Assembly (NCBI GenBank): GCA_944321895.1
Contig: CALUNA010000006.1
Coordinates: forward strand, 1 to 64,000
Length of the DNA: 64,000 nt
DNA from: an uncultured Bacteroidales bacterium
GTDB lineage: Bacteria > Bacteroidota > Bacteroidia > Bacteroidales > Paludibacteraceae
Direction: 5' to 3'
Of the stretch, positions 36,345 to 46,448 are shown in pieces. The position numbers were made by a program, and so were the translations under genes. Positions within the stretch are counted from its first letter, which is position 1; every line of letters starts with the position of its first letter. The notes under the pieces are model-generated. The model was given only the letters and a program-made list of their open reading frames with translations. It had not been told where the DNA came from and ran no database searches.

Positions 36345-38648
36345 ATGAACAAGTACCTGACGCACGATTCCTGGTGTATCATTGAGGATGGTTTCCATCC
36401 TGACAAGCAATTGGCATCTGAAAGTATTTTCAGCATCGCAAACGGACATGTCGGGCAGCGGGCCAATTTCGAGGAGCATTACTCCGGTGAGACAATGTCC
36501 GGTTCCTATGTTGCCGGCATCTATTTTCCCGAGAAGCCGGAACGCGGCAATTGGAAAAACGGCTATTGCAACAACGATGACAAAATCATAAACGCACCCA
36601 ACTGGTCAGGAATCAGTGTACGTCTGAACGATGAACGTCTGGACATGGGAGAGTGGGATGTGCAAAATTTCAGGCGCATACTAAACATGCGGGAGGGCGT
36701 ATTGGAACGTTCATTTGAAGCCACATCGCTGAAAGGCAATAAAATCAGGGTTTCAGTAAAACGCTTCCTGAGTATGGCCGAGAATGAGATAGGAGCGATT
36801 AACTATTCCGTGACATCGCTTAATTATGAAGGCCGGATTTCATTTATCCCGTTCATTGACGGAGATGTCCGGAACATGCATACCAACTACAACGAATCTT
36901 TCTGGAATGTGCTCCAGACGAAGACAGAACAAGATGTTTCCTATCTTTGGGCCCAGACGCGCCGGCTGGATTTCCATGTGTGCTGTGCACTGACCTATGT
37001 TTTGTACAAGAATAATGAACAACAGCAGGCCAAGGTCACCAAGATAGAGAAAGAACGTGTGGCAGGATTCAGTATCGGAGCGGATGTCCGTCCGGGTGAT
37101 ACGTTGTGCCTGAACAAATATGTTGCCGTGGTCGATTCGTTGAATCATCCGCGCGAAGAACTGACTGAAACCGCATGCAAAATCGCCAGAAAAGCCAAGA
37201 CCATGGGCTGGAACCAGTTGTTCGCCGAACACCGTAATGTATGGGCCGAACGATGGGCGCAATCGGATATTGTTATCGAAGGCGATGTTGCGGCCCAGCA
37301 GGCTATTCGCTATAATATTTTTCAGTTGCATCAGACATATACGGGAAATGATGCCCGCCTCAACATATCGCCAAAGGGTTTTACCGGCGAAAAATATGCC
37401 GGAGCAACACGTTGGGACACGGAAATCATCTGCATTCCCTTCTTTTTGTGTACGGCACCGGCCTATGTTTCCAGAAACCTGTTGTTGTATCGTTACAAGC
37501 AGTTGCCGAAAGCCATTGCTAATGCAAAAAAAATCGGGTTGGGAAATGGAGCCGCATTTTTTCCGCTGGCCACGTTCAATGGGGATGAAAGCCACAATGA
37601 ATGGGAGTACACTTTCGAGGAAATACATAGGAATGGTGCTATCGCGTATGCAATATATAAATATGTCGATTATACGGGAGATACGGGATATCTGGAACAA
37701 TACGGTTTGGAAACGCTGATTGCAATAGCAAGGTTCTGGGCGCAGCGTGTCAGCTATTCCAAACACAGGCACAAATACATGTTGCTGGGTGTGACCGGTC
37801 CCAACCTGTATGAAAACAACATAAACAACAACTGGTACACGAACTACATTGCACGCTGGTGCCTGCAATACACCATTGATTGCATAACGAAGATAAAAAA
37901 AGAAAATTTCCGGACATACAAGGAATTGTGTCAGAAACTTGAGTTTAATGAAAAAACGGAAACAGGGAACTGGCTGGAAATCATAAACAACATGTATTTG
38001 CCTGAAGACAAGGAAAATGGGATTTTTCTGCAACAAGATGGTTTCTGGGACAAGGAATTCGTTGCCGTGAAAGATATTCCCCAAAGCCAGTTGCCCGTGA
38101 ATCAGAACTGGACGTGGGACCGTATCATGCGTTCATCTGTCATCAAGCAAGCCGATGTGATACAGGGACTGTATCTGTTTGAGGATGATTTTACAAAAGA
38201 CATTATCCGGCGTAATTTTGATTTTTATGAACCGCTTACCGTGCATGAGTCCTCGCTCTCACCGGGATTGCATTCCATTGTGGCAAGCAGCATAGGTAAC
38301 GGAAAACGGGCCTATGAACTCTATTTGCGCACCGCACGCCTTGATTTGGATGATTATAACAGCGACGTGGCCAATGGCTTGCATATAACCAGTATGGCCG
38401 GAACATGGTTGAGTGTCGTACAAGGATTTGGCGGATTACGCATAAAAAACGGACAGTTGCATTTGTCCCCGCAGATACCCGAACAATGGAATGCCTTTGA
38501 ATTCCACATAGTTTTTCGGGATAATTTGCTGGGAATACGTATCGAGAAACAGCGGACCATTGTTTCCAATATTACCGGCGGGGACATAGATGTTGTCGTC
38601 AATGGGCACACCTGCAACATCGCGGCGGGAGAAAAGGCAAGTTGCTGA
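36345..38648 (+). CDS. GH65 family protein (maltose/trehalose phosphorylase-like) lacking the catalytic glutamate
   Basis: The 767-residue protein has the GH65 layout: beta-sandwich N-terminal domain (FSIANGHVGQRANFEE), an (alpha/alpha)6 barrel (YAGATRWDTEIICIPFFL), and the phosphorylase-type HESSLSPGLHSI and RTARLDLDDYN. It has no signal peptide, so it is cytoplasmic. Inverting GH65 phosphorylases release beta-glucose 1-phosphate from maltose, trehalose or kojibiose. In relatives the general acid is Glu in GPNEYENN or GPDEYH. Here the sequence is GPNLYENNINNNWYTN, with Leu488 (codon CTG at 37806-37808). All else looks intact, so this may be a sugar-binding or altered enzyme rather than a decayed gene. 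Confidence 0.85.
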   Translation: MNKYLTHDSWCIIEDGFHPDKQLASESIFSIANGHVGQRANFEEHYSGETMSGSYVAGIYFPEKPERGNWKNGYCNNDDKIINAPNWSGISVRLNDERLDMGEWDVQNFRRILNMREGVLERSFEATSLKGNKIRVSVKRFLSMAENEIGAINYSVTSLNYEGRISFIPFIDGDVRNMHTNYNESFWNVLQTKTEQDVSYLWAQTRRLDFHVCCALTYVLYKNNEQQQAKVTKIEKERVAGFSIGADVRPGDTLCLNKYVAVVDSLNHPREELTETACKIARKAKTMGWNQLFAEHRNVWAERWAQSDIVIEGDVAAQQAIRYNIFQLHQTYTGNDARLNISPKGFTGEKYAGATRWDTEIICIPFFLCTAPAYVSRNLLLYRYKQLPKAIANAKKIGLGNGAAFFPLATFNGDESHNEWEYTFEEIHRNGAIAYAIYKYVDYTGDTGYLEQYGLETLIAIARFWAQRVSYSKHRHKYMLLGVTGPNLYENNINNNWYTNYIARWCLQYTIDCITKIKKENFRTYKELCQKLEFNEKTETGNWLEIINNMYLPEDKENGIFLQQDGFWDKEFVAVKDIPQSQLPVNQNWTWDRIMRSSVIKQADVIQGLYLFEDDFTKDIIRRNFDFYEPLTVHESSLSPGLHSIVASSIGNGKRAYELYLRTARLDLDDYNSDVANGLHITSMAGTWLSVVQGFGGLRIKNGQLHLSPQIPEQWNAFEFHIVFRDNLLGIRIEKQRTIVSNITGGDIDVVVNGHTCNIAAGEKASC

Positions 38649-38755
38649 GCACCGTGTTGCAATGGATACCGTCCGTGCCCGACAGGTTGGAACATGGCGG
38701 AGATGATAACCAGGAGCCTTGTCCCAATGAACGACAAAGGGCAGAAGAATTGTTT

Positions 38756-40489
38756 TTATACGGCATTCTCGCAACTTGGCTTGATGTCTTTGATCATCAG
38801 TTGCAGGTTGGTGTTGCCGTTGAAAGTATTTTCTTCAATGGTGTAGCAGATATCCAGCGGAATTCCTGCTTTCAGTTCCTTGGCATATTTCCCCATCTGG
38901 AATGCAATCCCGTTTTGGGCAGTTCTTGTGCTTGCATCTGTAACAGTCAGTTTCAGATGTTCGTGTTCTTTCCCGACGGTATGGCTTTTCCCGTTGTCAA
39001 TTACTCTCCGCGTCATGAAAACCGGTTTCATGTTGCTGGGCCCGAATGGTCCGAACTGTTTCAGTATCCGGCAGAAGCGTGGAGTAATGTCCTTGAATTC
39101 TACAAGGGCATCAATGTGGATTTGAGGCTGTTGTTGTTCCGGCAGGATATTTTTTGAAACAAAATCCTCGAACCGTTCGATAAACTCAGGCACATGTTTT
39201 TCCTGCAGGGATAATCCTGCGGCATACGTATGTCCGCCAAAGGTTTCGAGCAAGTCCCGGCAATAATCGATGGCGGCATAAATGTCAAAACCGGCAACAG
39301 AACGTGCCGAGCCGGAAACCAGTCCGTTGGAGCGAGTCAGCACGACGGTTGGCTTGTAGTATTCTTCCGTTAGCCTTGAGGCCACAATTCCGAGCACGCC
39401 TTTATGCCAGTCTGGTTTATAGACAACGAGCGATTTGCGTTTGCAGAATTGCTGGTCGGCCTGGATTATGGACAAAGCATCGTCTGTTATGGTTTTATCC
39501 AGATGTTTCCGGTCGTTGTTATATTCATCTATGGCGCCGCTTTTTTCCTTGGCAAATGTCGGGTCGTGCGAGATCAGAAGCTGTACGGCCTCGGAAGCGA
39601 CCTTCATGCGTCCGGAGGCATTGATGCGCGGACCGATTTTGAAAACAATGTCACTGATGGTTACTTCTTTGTTGGATAGGCCGCATACATCCAGAATTCC
39701 TTTGACGCCTATGCTTGGGTTGTGGTTGATTTGTTTCAAACCGTAATATGCCAGGACCCGGTTTTCGCCGGTAATTGGAACAATGTCCGATGCAATGCTC
39801 AGGGCTACCAAATCCAGCATGGGCAACAAGTGCTTGAACTGGATGCCATTGGTAAGTGCAAAAGCCTGCATGAACTTGAAACCGACGCCACAACCGGATA
39901 ATTCCGAGTATGGATAATGACAATCGCTGCGTTTCGGGTCCAGGACTGCTACGGCTGGCGGAATTACATCGTCGGTGGTGTGATGGTCGCATATGATGAA
40001 GTCCACGTTCCGTGAAGTCGCGTAGGCCACCTTGCCGACGGCTTTTATTCCGCAGTCCAGTGCAATTACCAGACGGAAATTGTTGGCGGCGGCATAATCA
40101 ATACCTTGGATGGATATGCCATAGCCTTCAGTGTAGCGGTCAGGGATGTAAAAGTCAATATTGGTATAAAACTGCTTTAGAAATTTGTATACCAGTGCAA
40201 CGGCAGTTGTGCCATCAACATCATAGTCGCCATACACAAGGATTTTTTCATTGCGTTGCATGGCCACAGTGAGCCTGTCTACGGCCTTGCGCATGTCAGT
40301 CATTAGGAACGGATCATGTAAATCGTTCAAATCGGGTCGGAAAAAACGTCGGGCATCATCATACGTGTTGACACCTCGTTGAACCAGTAACTCTGCAAGT
40401 ATCGGGTTGATACTTAGTTCTTTCGCTAATTTGTTGGTTGTTATGATCTGCTCATCTGTCAATTGGTTTAATATCCATTTATGAGTCAT
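38756..40489 (-). CDS. recJ: Single-stranded-DNA-specific exonuclease RecJ
   Basis: RecJ degrades single-stranded DNA 5' to 3' in recombination and repair. The 577-residue protein has the DHH-family motifs GDYDVDGT at 87-94, DCGI near 145 and DHH at 168-170, and a DHHA1 region with GGHTYAAGLSL. A C-terminal OB-like domain follows. Length is normal. It is divergent from nadB; a minus-strand TATCTTTA at 40511-40518 may serve as its -7 element. Confidence 0.95.
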   Translation of the reverse strand: MTHKWILNQLTDEQIITTNKLAKELSINPILAELLVQRGVNTYDDARRFFRPDLNDLHDPFLMTDMRKAVDRLTVAMQRNEKILVYGDYDVDGTTAVALVYKFLKQFYTNIDFYIPDRYTEGYGISIQGIDYAAANNFRLVIALDCGIKAVGKVAYATSRNVDFIICDHHTTDDVIPPAVAVLDPKRSDCHYPYSELSGCGVGFKFMQAFALTNGIQFKHLLPMLDLVALSIASDIVPITGENRVLAYYGLKQINHNPSIGVKGILDVCGLSNKEVTISDIVFKIGPRINASGRMKVASEAVQLLISHDPTFAKEKSGAIDEYNNDRKHLDKTITDDALSIIQADQQFCKRKSLVVYKPDWHKGVLGIVASRLTEEYYKPTVVLTRSNGLVSGSARSVAGFDIYAAIDYCRDLLETFGGHTYAAGLSLQEKHVPEFIERFEDFVSKNILPEQQQPQIHIDALVEFKDITPRFCRILKQFGPFGPSNMKPVFMTRRVIDNGKSHTVGKEHEHLKLTVTDASTRTAQNGIAFQMGKYAKELKAGIPLDICYTIEENTFNGNTNLQLMIKDIKPSCENAV

Positions 40490-40674
40490 GGAGCGTTATT
40501 TTTTAAAGTGGTAAAGATAGGGAGTTTTTTTTTCCTATGCAAATAAAATATATGCAGGAACGGTCCGGCAAGCCTTTTTTTAAGCCTGTTTTTATGGCCG
40601 TCTGTGTTTTCTCATCAAAAAATGCTAATTTTGCGCTTCAGATATGGCGGATGTTATCATAAAATATTATATGT

Positions 40675-42243
40675 ATGGTTTATAAATTTGATTTTTTGGT
40701 CATTGGCGGAGGCATTGCCGGTATCAGTTTTGCGCTGAAAGCCTCCAAATATGGAAAAGTCGCACTTTTGTGCAAGACCACATTGGACGAATCGAATACA
40801 TCTTTTGCACAGGGCGGTATAGCTACCGTAATGTATGAACCGGATAATTTTGAAAAGCATATCAACGATACGCTGATTGCTGGTGATGGCCATTGCAGGC
40901 TGGAAGCGGTTAAGAAAGTTGTTTATGAAGCACCTGCGCAAATTCAGGAGCTGTTGAACTGGCATGTCGATTTTGACCGTTGCGAAGATGGGCGTTTCGA
41001 TTTGCACAAGGAAGGCGGACATGGGGAATTCCGGATTCTGCACCACAAGGACAATACAGGTTATGAAATCCAGCAAAGCCTGAACAGGGAAGTACGCAAA
41101 AACAAGAATATTACAATTTTCGAGCACCATTTTGCCATTGAAATTCTGACACAGCATCATTTGGGCGAGGTGGTTACGCATCATACACCGAACATTGAAT
41201 GCTATGGCGCGTATGTGTTGAACCAGAACAACAACCATATTGACACGTTTTTGTCCAAAGTCACTTTGCTGGCCACTGGTGGTATCGGCAGTGTGTATAG
41301 CACAACCACCAATCCGGCTATTGCCACGGGTGACGGCATTGCCATGGTGCATCGTGCACGCGGCGTGATTGAGGACATGGAGTTCGTGCAGTTCCATCCG
41401 ACAGCGCTTTATCATCCGGGCGACAAGCCCTCGTTCCTGATAACGGAGGCGATCCGCGGCTATGGCGCTGTTTTGCGCACCAAGGATGGCAAGGAATTCA
41501 TGCACAAGTACGATGCGCGGGGTTCGTTGGCACCGCGCGACATTGTGGCACGCGCCATTGACAATGAAATGAAAATCCAAGGAACGGACTATGTTTATCT
41601 GGACGTTACGCACAAGGATCCGGAAGAAACCAAGAAACATTTCCCGAATATTTATCAGAAGTGCCTGAGCCTGGGAATCGATATCACGAAGGATTATATT
41701 CCCGTGTCGCCTACGCAACATTATTTGTGTGGCGGCATAGCCGTCGATTTGAACGGGCAGACATCCATCAACCGTTTGTACGCGGCCGGTGAATGTTCCT
41801 GTACCGGCCTGCACGGTGCGAACCGTCTGGCTTCCAATTCGCTGATTGAGGCTATTGTTTATGCCGACAGTGCCGTGAAACATGCGGCTGCCCATTTGGA
41901 CGAATTGTCGTATGTGGATTACATGCCGGAATGGAACGATGAAGGCACGAAATTGCCGGAGGAAATGGTGCTGATTACGCAGAGCTTCCGCGAAGTGGAA
42001 CAAATCATGAGCACGTATGTAGGTATCGTGCGAAGCAATTTGCGTCTGCACCGCGCCATGAGCCGCCTGGAAATCCTGTACCGTGAAACGGAAGACTTGT
42101 TCGAACGTTCGGTTGTAAGCCGCGAAATCTGCGAATTGCGTAATGTCATCAGCGTGGCTTATCTGATTATCAAGCACGCACTGCGCCGGCGCGAGAGCCG
42201 TGGGTTGCATTATACGGTAGACTATCCGCATAAAAACAAATAA
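40675..42243 (+). CDS. nadB: L-aspartate oxidase
   Basis: NadB oxidises L-aspartate to iminoaspartate for NAD synthesis. The 522-residue flavoprotein has the FAD dinucleotide site FLVIGGGIAGISFALKA, SFAQGGIATV, the active-site arginine and histidine regions HHKDNTG, EFVQFHPTAL, EAIRGYGAVLR and PTQHYLCGGI, and GLHGANRLASNSL at the C-terminal FAD contact. NadA and NadC are not adjacent. A -7 element TAATTTTG lies at 40626-40633. Confidence 0.95.
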   Translation: MVYKFDFLVIGGGIAGISFALKASKYGKVALLCKTTLDESNTSFAQGGIATVMYEPDNFEKHINDTLIAGDGHCRLEAVKKVVYEAPAQIQELLNWHVDFDRCEDGRFDLHKEGGHGEFRILHHKDNTGYEIQQSLNREVRKNKNITIFEHHFAIEILTQHHLGEVVTHHTPNIECYGAYVLNQNNNHIDTFLSKVTLLATGGIGSVYSTTTNPAIATGDGIAMVHRARGVIEDMEFVQFHPTALYHPGDKPSFLITEAIRGYGAVLRTKDGKEFMHKYDARGSLAPRDIVARAIDNEMKIQGTDYVYLDVTHKDPEETKKHFPNIYQKCLSLGIDITKDYIPVSPTQHYLCGGIAVDLNGQTSINRLYAAGECSCTGLHGANRLASNSLIEAIVYADSAVKHAAAHLDELSYVDYMPEWNDEGTKLPEEMVLITQSFREVEQIMSTYVGIVRSNLRLHRAMSRLEILYRETEDLFERSVVSREICELRNVISVAYLIIKHALRRRESRGLHYTVDYPHKNK

Positions 42244-42284
42244 CATTGGCAGGCAACTGCCCGAATCGTTTATAAATTTCGATT

Positions 42285-42590
42285 ATGGTAAAACACATTG
42301 TTTTCTTTCGTTTTCTGGATGAAGCAGAAGGCGCCACAAAGTTGGAAAATGCACGCAAGGCAAAAGCCGGCTTGGAAAGTCTGACGGGAAAAATCCCTTT
42401 TCTGAGACGTGCCGAAGTCGGTTTGAATATACCCAATGCGCCGAAAACCGATTATGATTTGTGCCTCTACTGCGAGTTTGATTCGTATGCCGATTTGGAT
42501 GCATACCAGGAACATCCTGAACATTTGAAAGTCGTTTCGTTCATTTCCAAGGTGCGTAGCGGGCGGGCTGCCGTGGATTACGAAGTCTAA
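42285..42590 (+). CDS. Dabb-family stress-responsive alpha/beta barrel protein
   Basis: The 101-residue protein has the dimeric alpha/beta-barrel (Dabb) pattern: start VKHIVFFRFLDEAEG, then a YDLCLYCEFDSYADLDAYQEHPEH segment. Such proteins are small cytoplasmic dimers of unclear biochemical role. It starts 41 bp after nadB and lies 17 bp before the HAD gene. Confidence 0.85.
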   Translation: MVKHIVFFRFLDEAEGATKLENARKAKAGLESLTGKIPFLRRAEVGLNIPNAPKTDYDLCLYCEFDSYADLDAYQEHPEHLKVVSFISKVRSGRAAVDYEV

Positions 42591-42607
42591 CCGTAGCGCG
42601 GGATATT

Positions 42608-43219
42608 ATGGATTTGACGAAAGTAACCACGCTGGTTTTTGATTTCGGCGGCGTTGTCATCAATCTCGACCGCGAGTCATGTGTAAGGCGCTATGAGGAG
42701 TTGGGAGTCAGGAACGCCGGCCAATTGCTGGACAATTACATCCAGTCGGGTGTGTTTTTGCAATTGGAACGAGGCGAAATCAGCAATGCCGATTTTCGGA
42801 ACGTAATCCGGAGTTTGTCCGAAAAGCCAATGACAGATGCGCAAATTGACGAGGCGCTGGGCTGTTTCCTGTTGGATATTCCGGCTGCCAAACTGGAAAA
42901 GTTGCTGGAACTGCGCAAAAAATACCGTGTGCTGATGCTCAGCAACACGAATGCCATTCATTTTCCAATGTGTGTGGAAACCCGTTTTACGTACAACGGC
43001 CATACTTTGGACGATTTTTTCGACAAATGTTATTTGTCTTACGAAATGCATCTATGCAAGCCGGACCCGCGTATTTTTCAGGAATTGCTTCGGCAGGAAG
43101 GTTTGCAAGCAGCCGAATGCCTGTTTCTGGACGACGGTCGTAAAAATATAGAAGTTGCGGCTTCGCTCGGTTTTCAAACCTATTGGGTGGAAAACGGAGA
43201 GTGGCTGCATTTGTTTTAA
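42608..43219 (+). CDS. HAD-superfamily phosphatase (YihX-like)
   Basis: The 203-residue protein has HAD motif I FDFGGVVINLD near residue 12, motif II MLSNTN near residue 115, motif III lysine in CKPDPRIF and motif IV LFLDDGRKNIE. The alpha-helical cap of the C1 type follows motif I. YihX-type enzymes dephosphorylate sugar phosphates such as glucose 1-phosphate, but the substrate here is not known. It lies 22 bp before the OPT gene. Confidence 0.85.
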   Translation: MDLTKVTTLVFDFGGVVINLDRESCVRRYEELGVRNAGQLLDNYIQSGVFLQLERGEISNADFRNVIRSLSEKPMTDAQIDEALGCFLLDIPAAKLEKLLELRKKYRVLMLSNTNAIHFPMCVETRFTYNGHTLDDFFDKCYLSYEMHLCKPDPRIFQELLRQEGLQAAECLFLDDGRKNIEVAASLGFQTYWVENGEWLHLF

Positions 43220-43241
43220 ATTTTAATTCGATAGATTTTGT

Positions 43242-45236
43242 ATGGAAGAAGAAAAAATTACGGGCTTGCCTGAAAATGCGACACGCGAGTTGAGACCGGG
43301 TGAAGAATACAAGCCGGTTTTGTCGCCCAACCAGTCGTATCCCGAAGTGAATGTCCGTTCAGTTACTTTGGGTTTGATTATGGCGGTCGTTTTTTCGGCG
43401 GCAGCAGCTTTTTTGGGTCTGAAAGTCGGACAGGTTTTTGAAGCGGCCATTCCGATTGCCATTATCGCGGTCGGCTTGTCCACGGCGACCAAACGCAAGA
43501 ATGCCCTTGGCGAAAATGTTATTATCCAGTCGATTGGCGCTAGCTCGGGTGTTGTAGTAGCCGGCGCTATTTTCACCTTGCCTGCACTGTTTATTTTGCA
43601 GGCCAAATATGGCGAGGAAATCACTGTAAGTTTCATGCAGGTATTTTTGAGTTCGTTGCTCGGTGGCGTGCTGGGAATTTTGTTTATGATTCCTTTCCGG
43701 AAATATTTTGTGAGCGACATGCACGGTAAATATCCTTTCCCGGAAGCTACGGCGACAACACAGGTACTAATTTCCGGCGAAAAAGGCGGAAATCAAGCCA
43801 AGCCGTTGTTGATTGCCGGCCTGATTGGCGGTATATACGATTTTGTCGTGTCCACTTTCGGATGCTGGGCAGAAACGGTTTCGACGCGCGTTTTTGCACT
43901 TGGCGATACCATTGCCGAAAAGGCCAAACTGGTATTCAAACTGAATGTCGGTGCGGCTGTTGTCGGTTTGGGTTATATTGTCGGCCTGAAATATGCCGCG
44001 ATTATTTGTGCAGGTTCTGCTTTGGTCTGGTTCATTTTAGTGCCATTGTTCCCTTTGCTCGGGAGTGATTTGCTGCTGCAACTCAATCCGAATGTCACGG
44101 ATCCGATAGCCGGAATGGATGCGGAAACCATTTTTACCACTTATGCCCGCCATATCGGTATCGGCGGTATTGCCATGGCTGGAATTATCGGAATTGTCAA
44201 GTCGTGGGGCATTGTGAAGGGTGCCGTGTCGCTGGCTGCCCGCGAAATGAAAGGCAAGAATACGGTGCAGGACAAACAGGTGTTGCGCACGCAGCGCGAT
44301 TTATCCATGAAAGTGATTATCATTGGCGTAACTTTGGCAATCATTGCGACGTTCATATTTTTCTATTTCGGTGTCGTACATAATTTGTTGCATGCACTGG
44401 TAGGTATTTTGGTGGTCGGCATCATTGCGTTTTTGTTCACGACCGTGGCAGCCAATGCCATTGCCATTGTCGGAACGAATCCGGTTTCCGGCATGACCTT
44501 GATGACGCTGATTCTGGCATCGGTCATTATGGTAGCTGTCGGCATGAAAGGAACGGCCGGCATGGTTGCTGCCTTGATTATGGGCGGTGTGGTTTGTACG
44601 GCCTTGAGTATGGCCGGTGGTTTTATAACCGACCTGAAAATCGGTTATTGGATAGGAACCACGCCGGCCAAACAGGAAACCTGGAAATTTTTGGGAACAT
44701 TGGTGTCGGCAGCAACGGTTGGCGGCGTAATAATGGTTCTGAACAAGACTTACGGTTTTGTCGGTGAAAATGCCTTGGTGGCTCCGCAGGCAAATGCAAT
44801 GGCGGCGGTTATCGAGCCGTTGATGAGTGGTTCGGGTGCGTTGTGGATATTGTACGGCGTCGGTGCTTTGCTGGCTATCGTACTGACGTTGTTCAAAGTG
44901 CCGGCTTTGGCCTTTGCATTGGGTATGTTCATCCCGATGGATTTGAATGCGCCCTTGCTGGTTGGCGGTTTTATTAGCTGGTACGTGAGCACGCGCTCCA
45001 AGGATAAGGCTTTGAATACTGCGCGTCAGGAACGCGGAACACTGATTGCTTCCGGATTTATTGCCGGTGGTGCGCTGATGGGTGTTGTGAGTGCGACTTT
45101 GAAATGGGCTGGCGTTGAACTCTATCAGGAAGCGTGGGCTGCCACAAACTCCGCGCAATGGTTAGGCCTGGGAATGTACATCTTGTTGTGTATTTATCTT
45201 GCTTGGGACAGCATGAGAGCAAAAGTGGAGAAATAA
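43242..45236 (+). CDS. Oligopeptide transporter, OPT family
   Basis: The 664-residue inner-membrane protein has 14 or more hydrophobic segments and the OPT start VNVRSVTLGLIMAVVFSAAAAF followed by GLKVGQVFEAAIPIAI. Other signatures are GKYPFPEATATTQVLISGE and FALGMFIPMDLNAPLLVGG. OPT proteins import peptides or metal chelates by proton coupling. Length is normal for the bacterial form. Confidence 0.92.
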   Translation: MEEEKITGLPENATRELRPGEEYKPVLSPNQSYPEVNVRSVTLGLIMAVVFSAAAAFLGLKVGQVFEAAIPIAIIAVGLSTATKRKNALGENVIIQSIGASSGVVVAGAIFTLPALFILQAKYGEEITVSFMQVFLSSLLGGVLGILFMIPFRKYFVSDMHGKYPFPEATATTQVLISGEKGGNQAKPLLIAGLIGGIYDFVVSTFGCWAETVSTRVFALGDTIAEKAKLVFKLNVGAAVVGLGYIVGLKYAAIICAGSALVWFILVPLFPLLGSDLLLQLNPNVTDPIAGMDAETIFTTYARHIGIGGIAMAGIIGIVKSWGIVKGAVSLAAREMKGKNTVQDKQVLRTQRDLSMKVIIIGVTLAIIATFIFFYFGVVHNLLHALVGILVVGIIAFLFTTVAANAIAIVGTNPVSGMTLMTLILASVIMVAVGMKGTAGMVAALIMGGVVCTALSMAGGFITDLKIGYWIGTTPAKQETWKFLGTLVSAATVGGVIMVLNKTYGFVGENALVAPQANAMAAVIEPLMSGSGALWILYGVGALLAIVLTLFKVPALAFALGMFIPMDLNAPLLVGGFISWYVSTRSKDKALNTARQERGTLIASGFIAGGALMGVVSATLKWAGVELYQEAWAATNSAQWLGLGMYILLCIYLAWDSMRAKVEK

Positions 45237-45261
45237 TCGGAAATATCCGGAGGTTGTAAAA

Positions 45262-45301
45262 ACAAGGCGTAGCGAATTTTAAAAAGATCGCTACGCCTTG
45301 T
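45262..45301. terminator. Terminator shared by the OPT gene and the aromatic operon
   Basis: A perfect 14-bp stem (45262-45275 with 45288-45301) lies between convergent genes. On the minus strand it is followed by TTTTTAC, so it best serves the aromatic operon. Confidence 0.8.
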
Positions 45302-45327
45302 GTCTTATACAGTGGTGATTTTGATTT

Positions 45328-46386
45328 CTATTTCATGATTTCCATTTGGTGCCTTACTGATTCCTCGTGTATGGCAACCAGCACTGTCTTCATGAAGTCT
45401 TCGCTCATGCCCATTGATTTGGCCTGGAAAATACGTTTGCTCAGAATTTCTTCATAACGTGCGCTTTGCAGAATTGGCATGTTGTGTTCTTTCTTGTATT
45501 GTCCGATTTCTTCGGATATGCGCATGCGTTTTGCCAGCAACTCCAGTAAATCATTGTCGCACACATCTATTTGCTTGCGCAGTTGTTCAAGGCTTTCCGT
45601 GCTTTGGGTCATATCGCGTATAATTAATGTATCCAGAATGAAGTCCAGAACGTCCGGCATAACCTGCTGCGATGCGTCGCTCCATGCTTTTTCCGGATTG
45701 CAGTGGCTTTCCACCATCAGACCGTCAAAATTCAGGTCCATGGCTTGCTGGCACAACGGTCCGACCAGTTCGCGTTTCCCGCCGATATGGCTCGGGTCGC
45801 AGAATATCGGCAGGCTCGGCAAACGCCTTTTCAGTTCGATGGGAATATGCCATTGCGGCAGGTTGCGGTATATTTTTTTGTCATACGTGCTGAATCCGCG
45901 GTGAATGGCGGCAATGCGGTGCACGCCGGCGTTGTAGATGCGTTCAATGGCGCCTATCCACAGTTCCAGGTCCGGATTTACGGGATTTTTAATCATGACG
46001 GGAATGTCGGTGCCTTCCAGTGCATCGGCTATCTCCTGCATGGCAAACGGATTGGCCGATGTGCGTGCGCCTATCCACAGAATGTCCACATCGTTGGCCA
46101 AAGCCTCGCGGACATGTTTGGAGGTGGCCACTTCGGTGGCGACATACATGCCGAGTTCTTCCTTGACACGTTTGAGCCACGGCAGGCCTTCCGCGCCGAC
46201 ACCTTCAAATCCGCCCGGTTTGGTGCGCGGTTTCCAAATGCCCGCTCTGAAAATTTTAATACCGTGGCGCGACAAGCTGCGTGCCGTGTTCATGACTTGC
46301 TCTTCGGTTTCTGCACTGCAGGGCCCTGCTATGACGATAGGCCTTTTGGCCGGAACATCCGGCAATGAAATAGGTTCAAAATCCAT
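45328..46386 (-). CDS. 3-deoxy-7-phosphoheptulonate synthase / chorismate mutase fusion
   Basis: The 352-residue protein joins two shikimate-pathway activities. Residues about 1-260 are a DAHP synthase of the KDO8P-synthase-like class (IVIAGPCSAETEEQ, RAGIWKPRTKPG, DPSHIGGKR), which makes the first committed intermediate. Residues about 262-352 are an AroQ-type chorismate mutase (LEQLRKQIDVCDNDLLELLAKRM), which makes prephenate and may give feedback control. It is the last gene of the operon, after pheA and an aminotransferase. Confidence 0.93.
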   Translation of the reverse strand: MDFEPISLPDVPAKRPIVIAGPCSAETEEQVMNTARSLSRHGIKIFRAGIWKPRTKPGGFEGVGAEGLPWLKRVKEELGMYVATEVATSKHVREALANDVDILWIGARTSANPFAMQEIADALEGTDIPVMIKNPVNPDLELWIGAIERIYNAGVHRIAAIHRGFSTYDKKIYRNLPQWHIPIELKRRLPSLPIFCDPSHIGGKRELVGPLCQQAMDLNFDGLMVESHCNPEKAWSDASQQVMPDVLDFILDTLIIRDMTQSTESLEQLRKQIDVCDNDLLELLAKRMRISEEIGQYKKEHNMPILQSARYEEILSKRIFQAKSMGMSEDFMKTVLVAIHEESVRHQMEIMK

Positions 46387-46448
46387 ATTCTTGATGATTT
46401 GTTTCCTGTGTTCGGCAGGAATGGTTTTTATCTTCGGTTTTATAATTG

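Noticed and set aside
36840..38084. 414-codon minus-strand frame antisense to the GH65 gene
   Set aside because: It has no motif, and the plus strand is a conserved enzyme family over its full length.
40657..42246. 529-codon open frame on the minus strand, fully antisense to nadB
   Set aside because: The product has no recognisable motif, the plus-strand protein is clearly L-aspartate oxidase, and the frame is a by-product of its codon usage.
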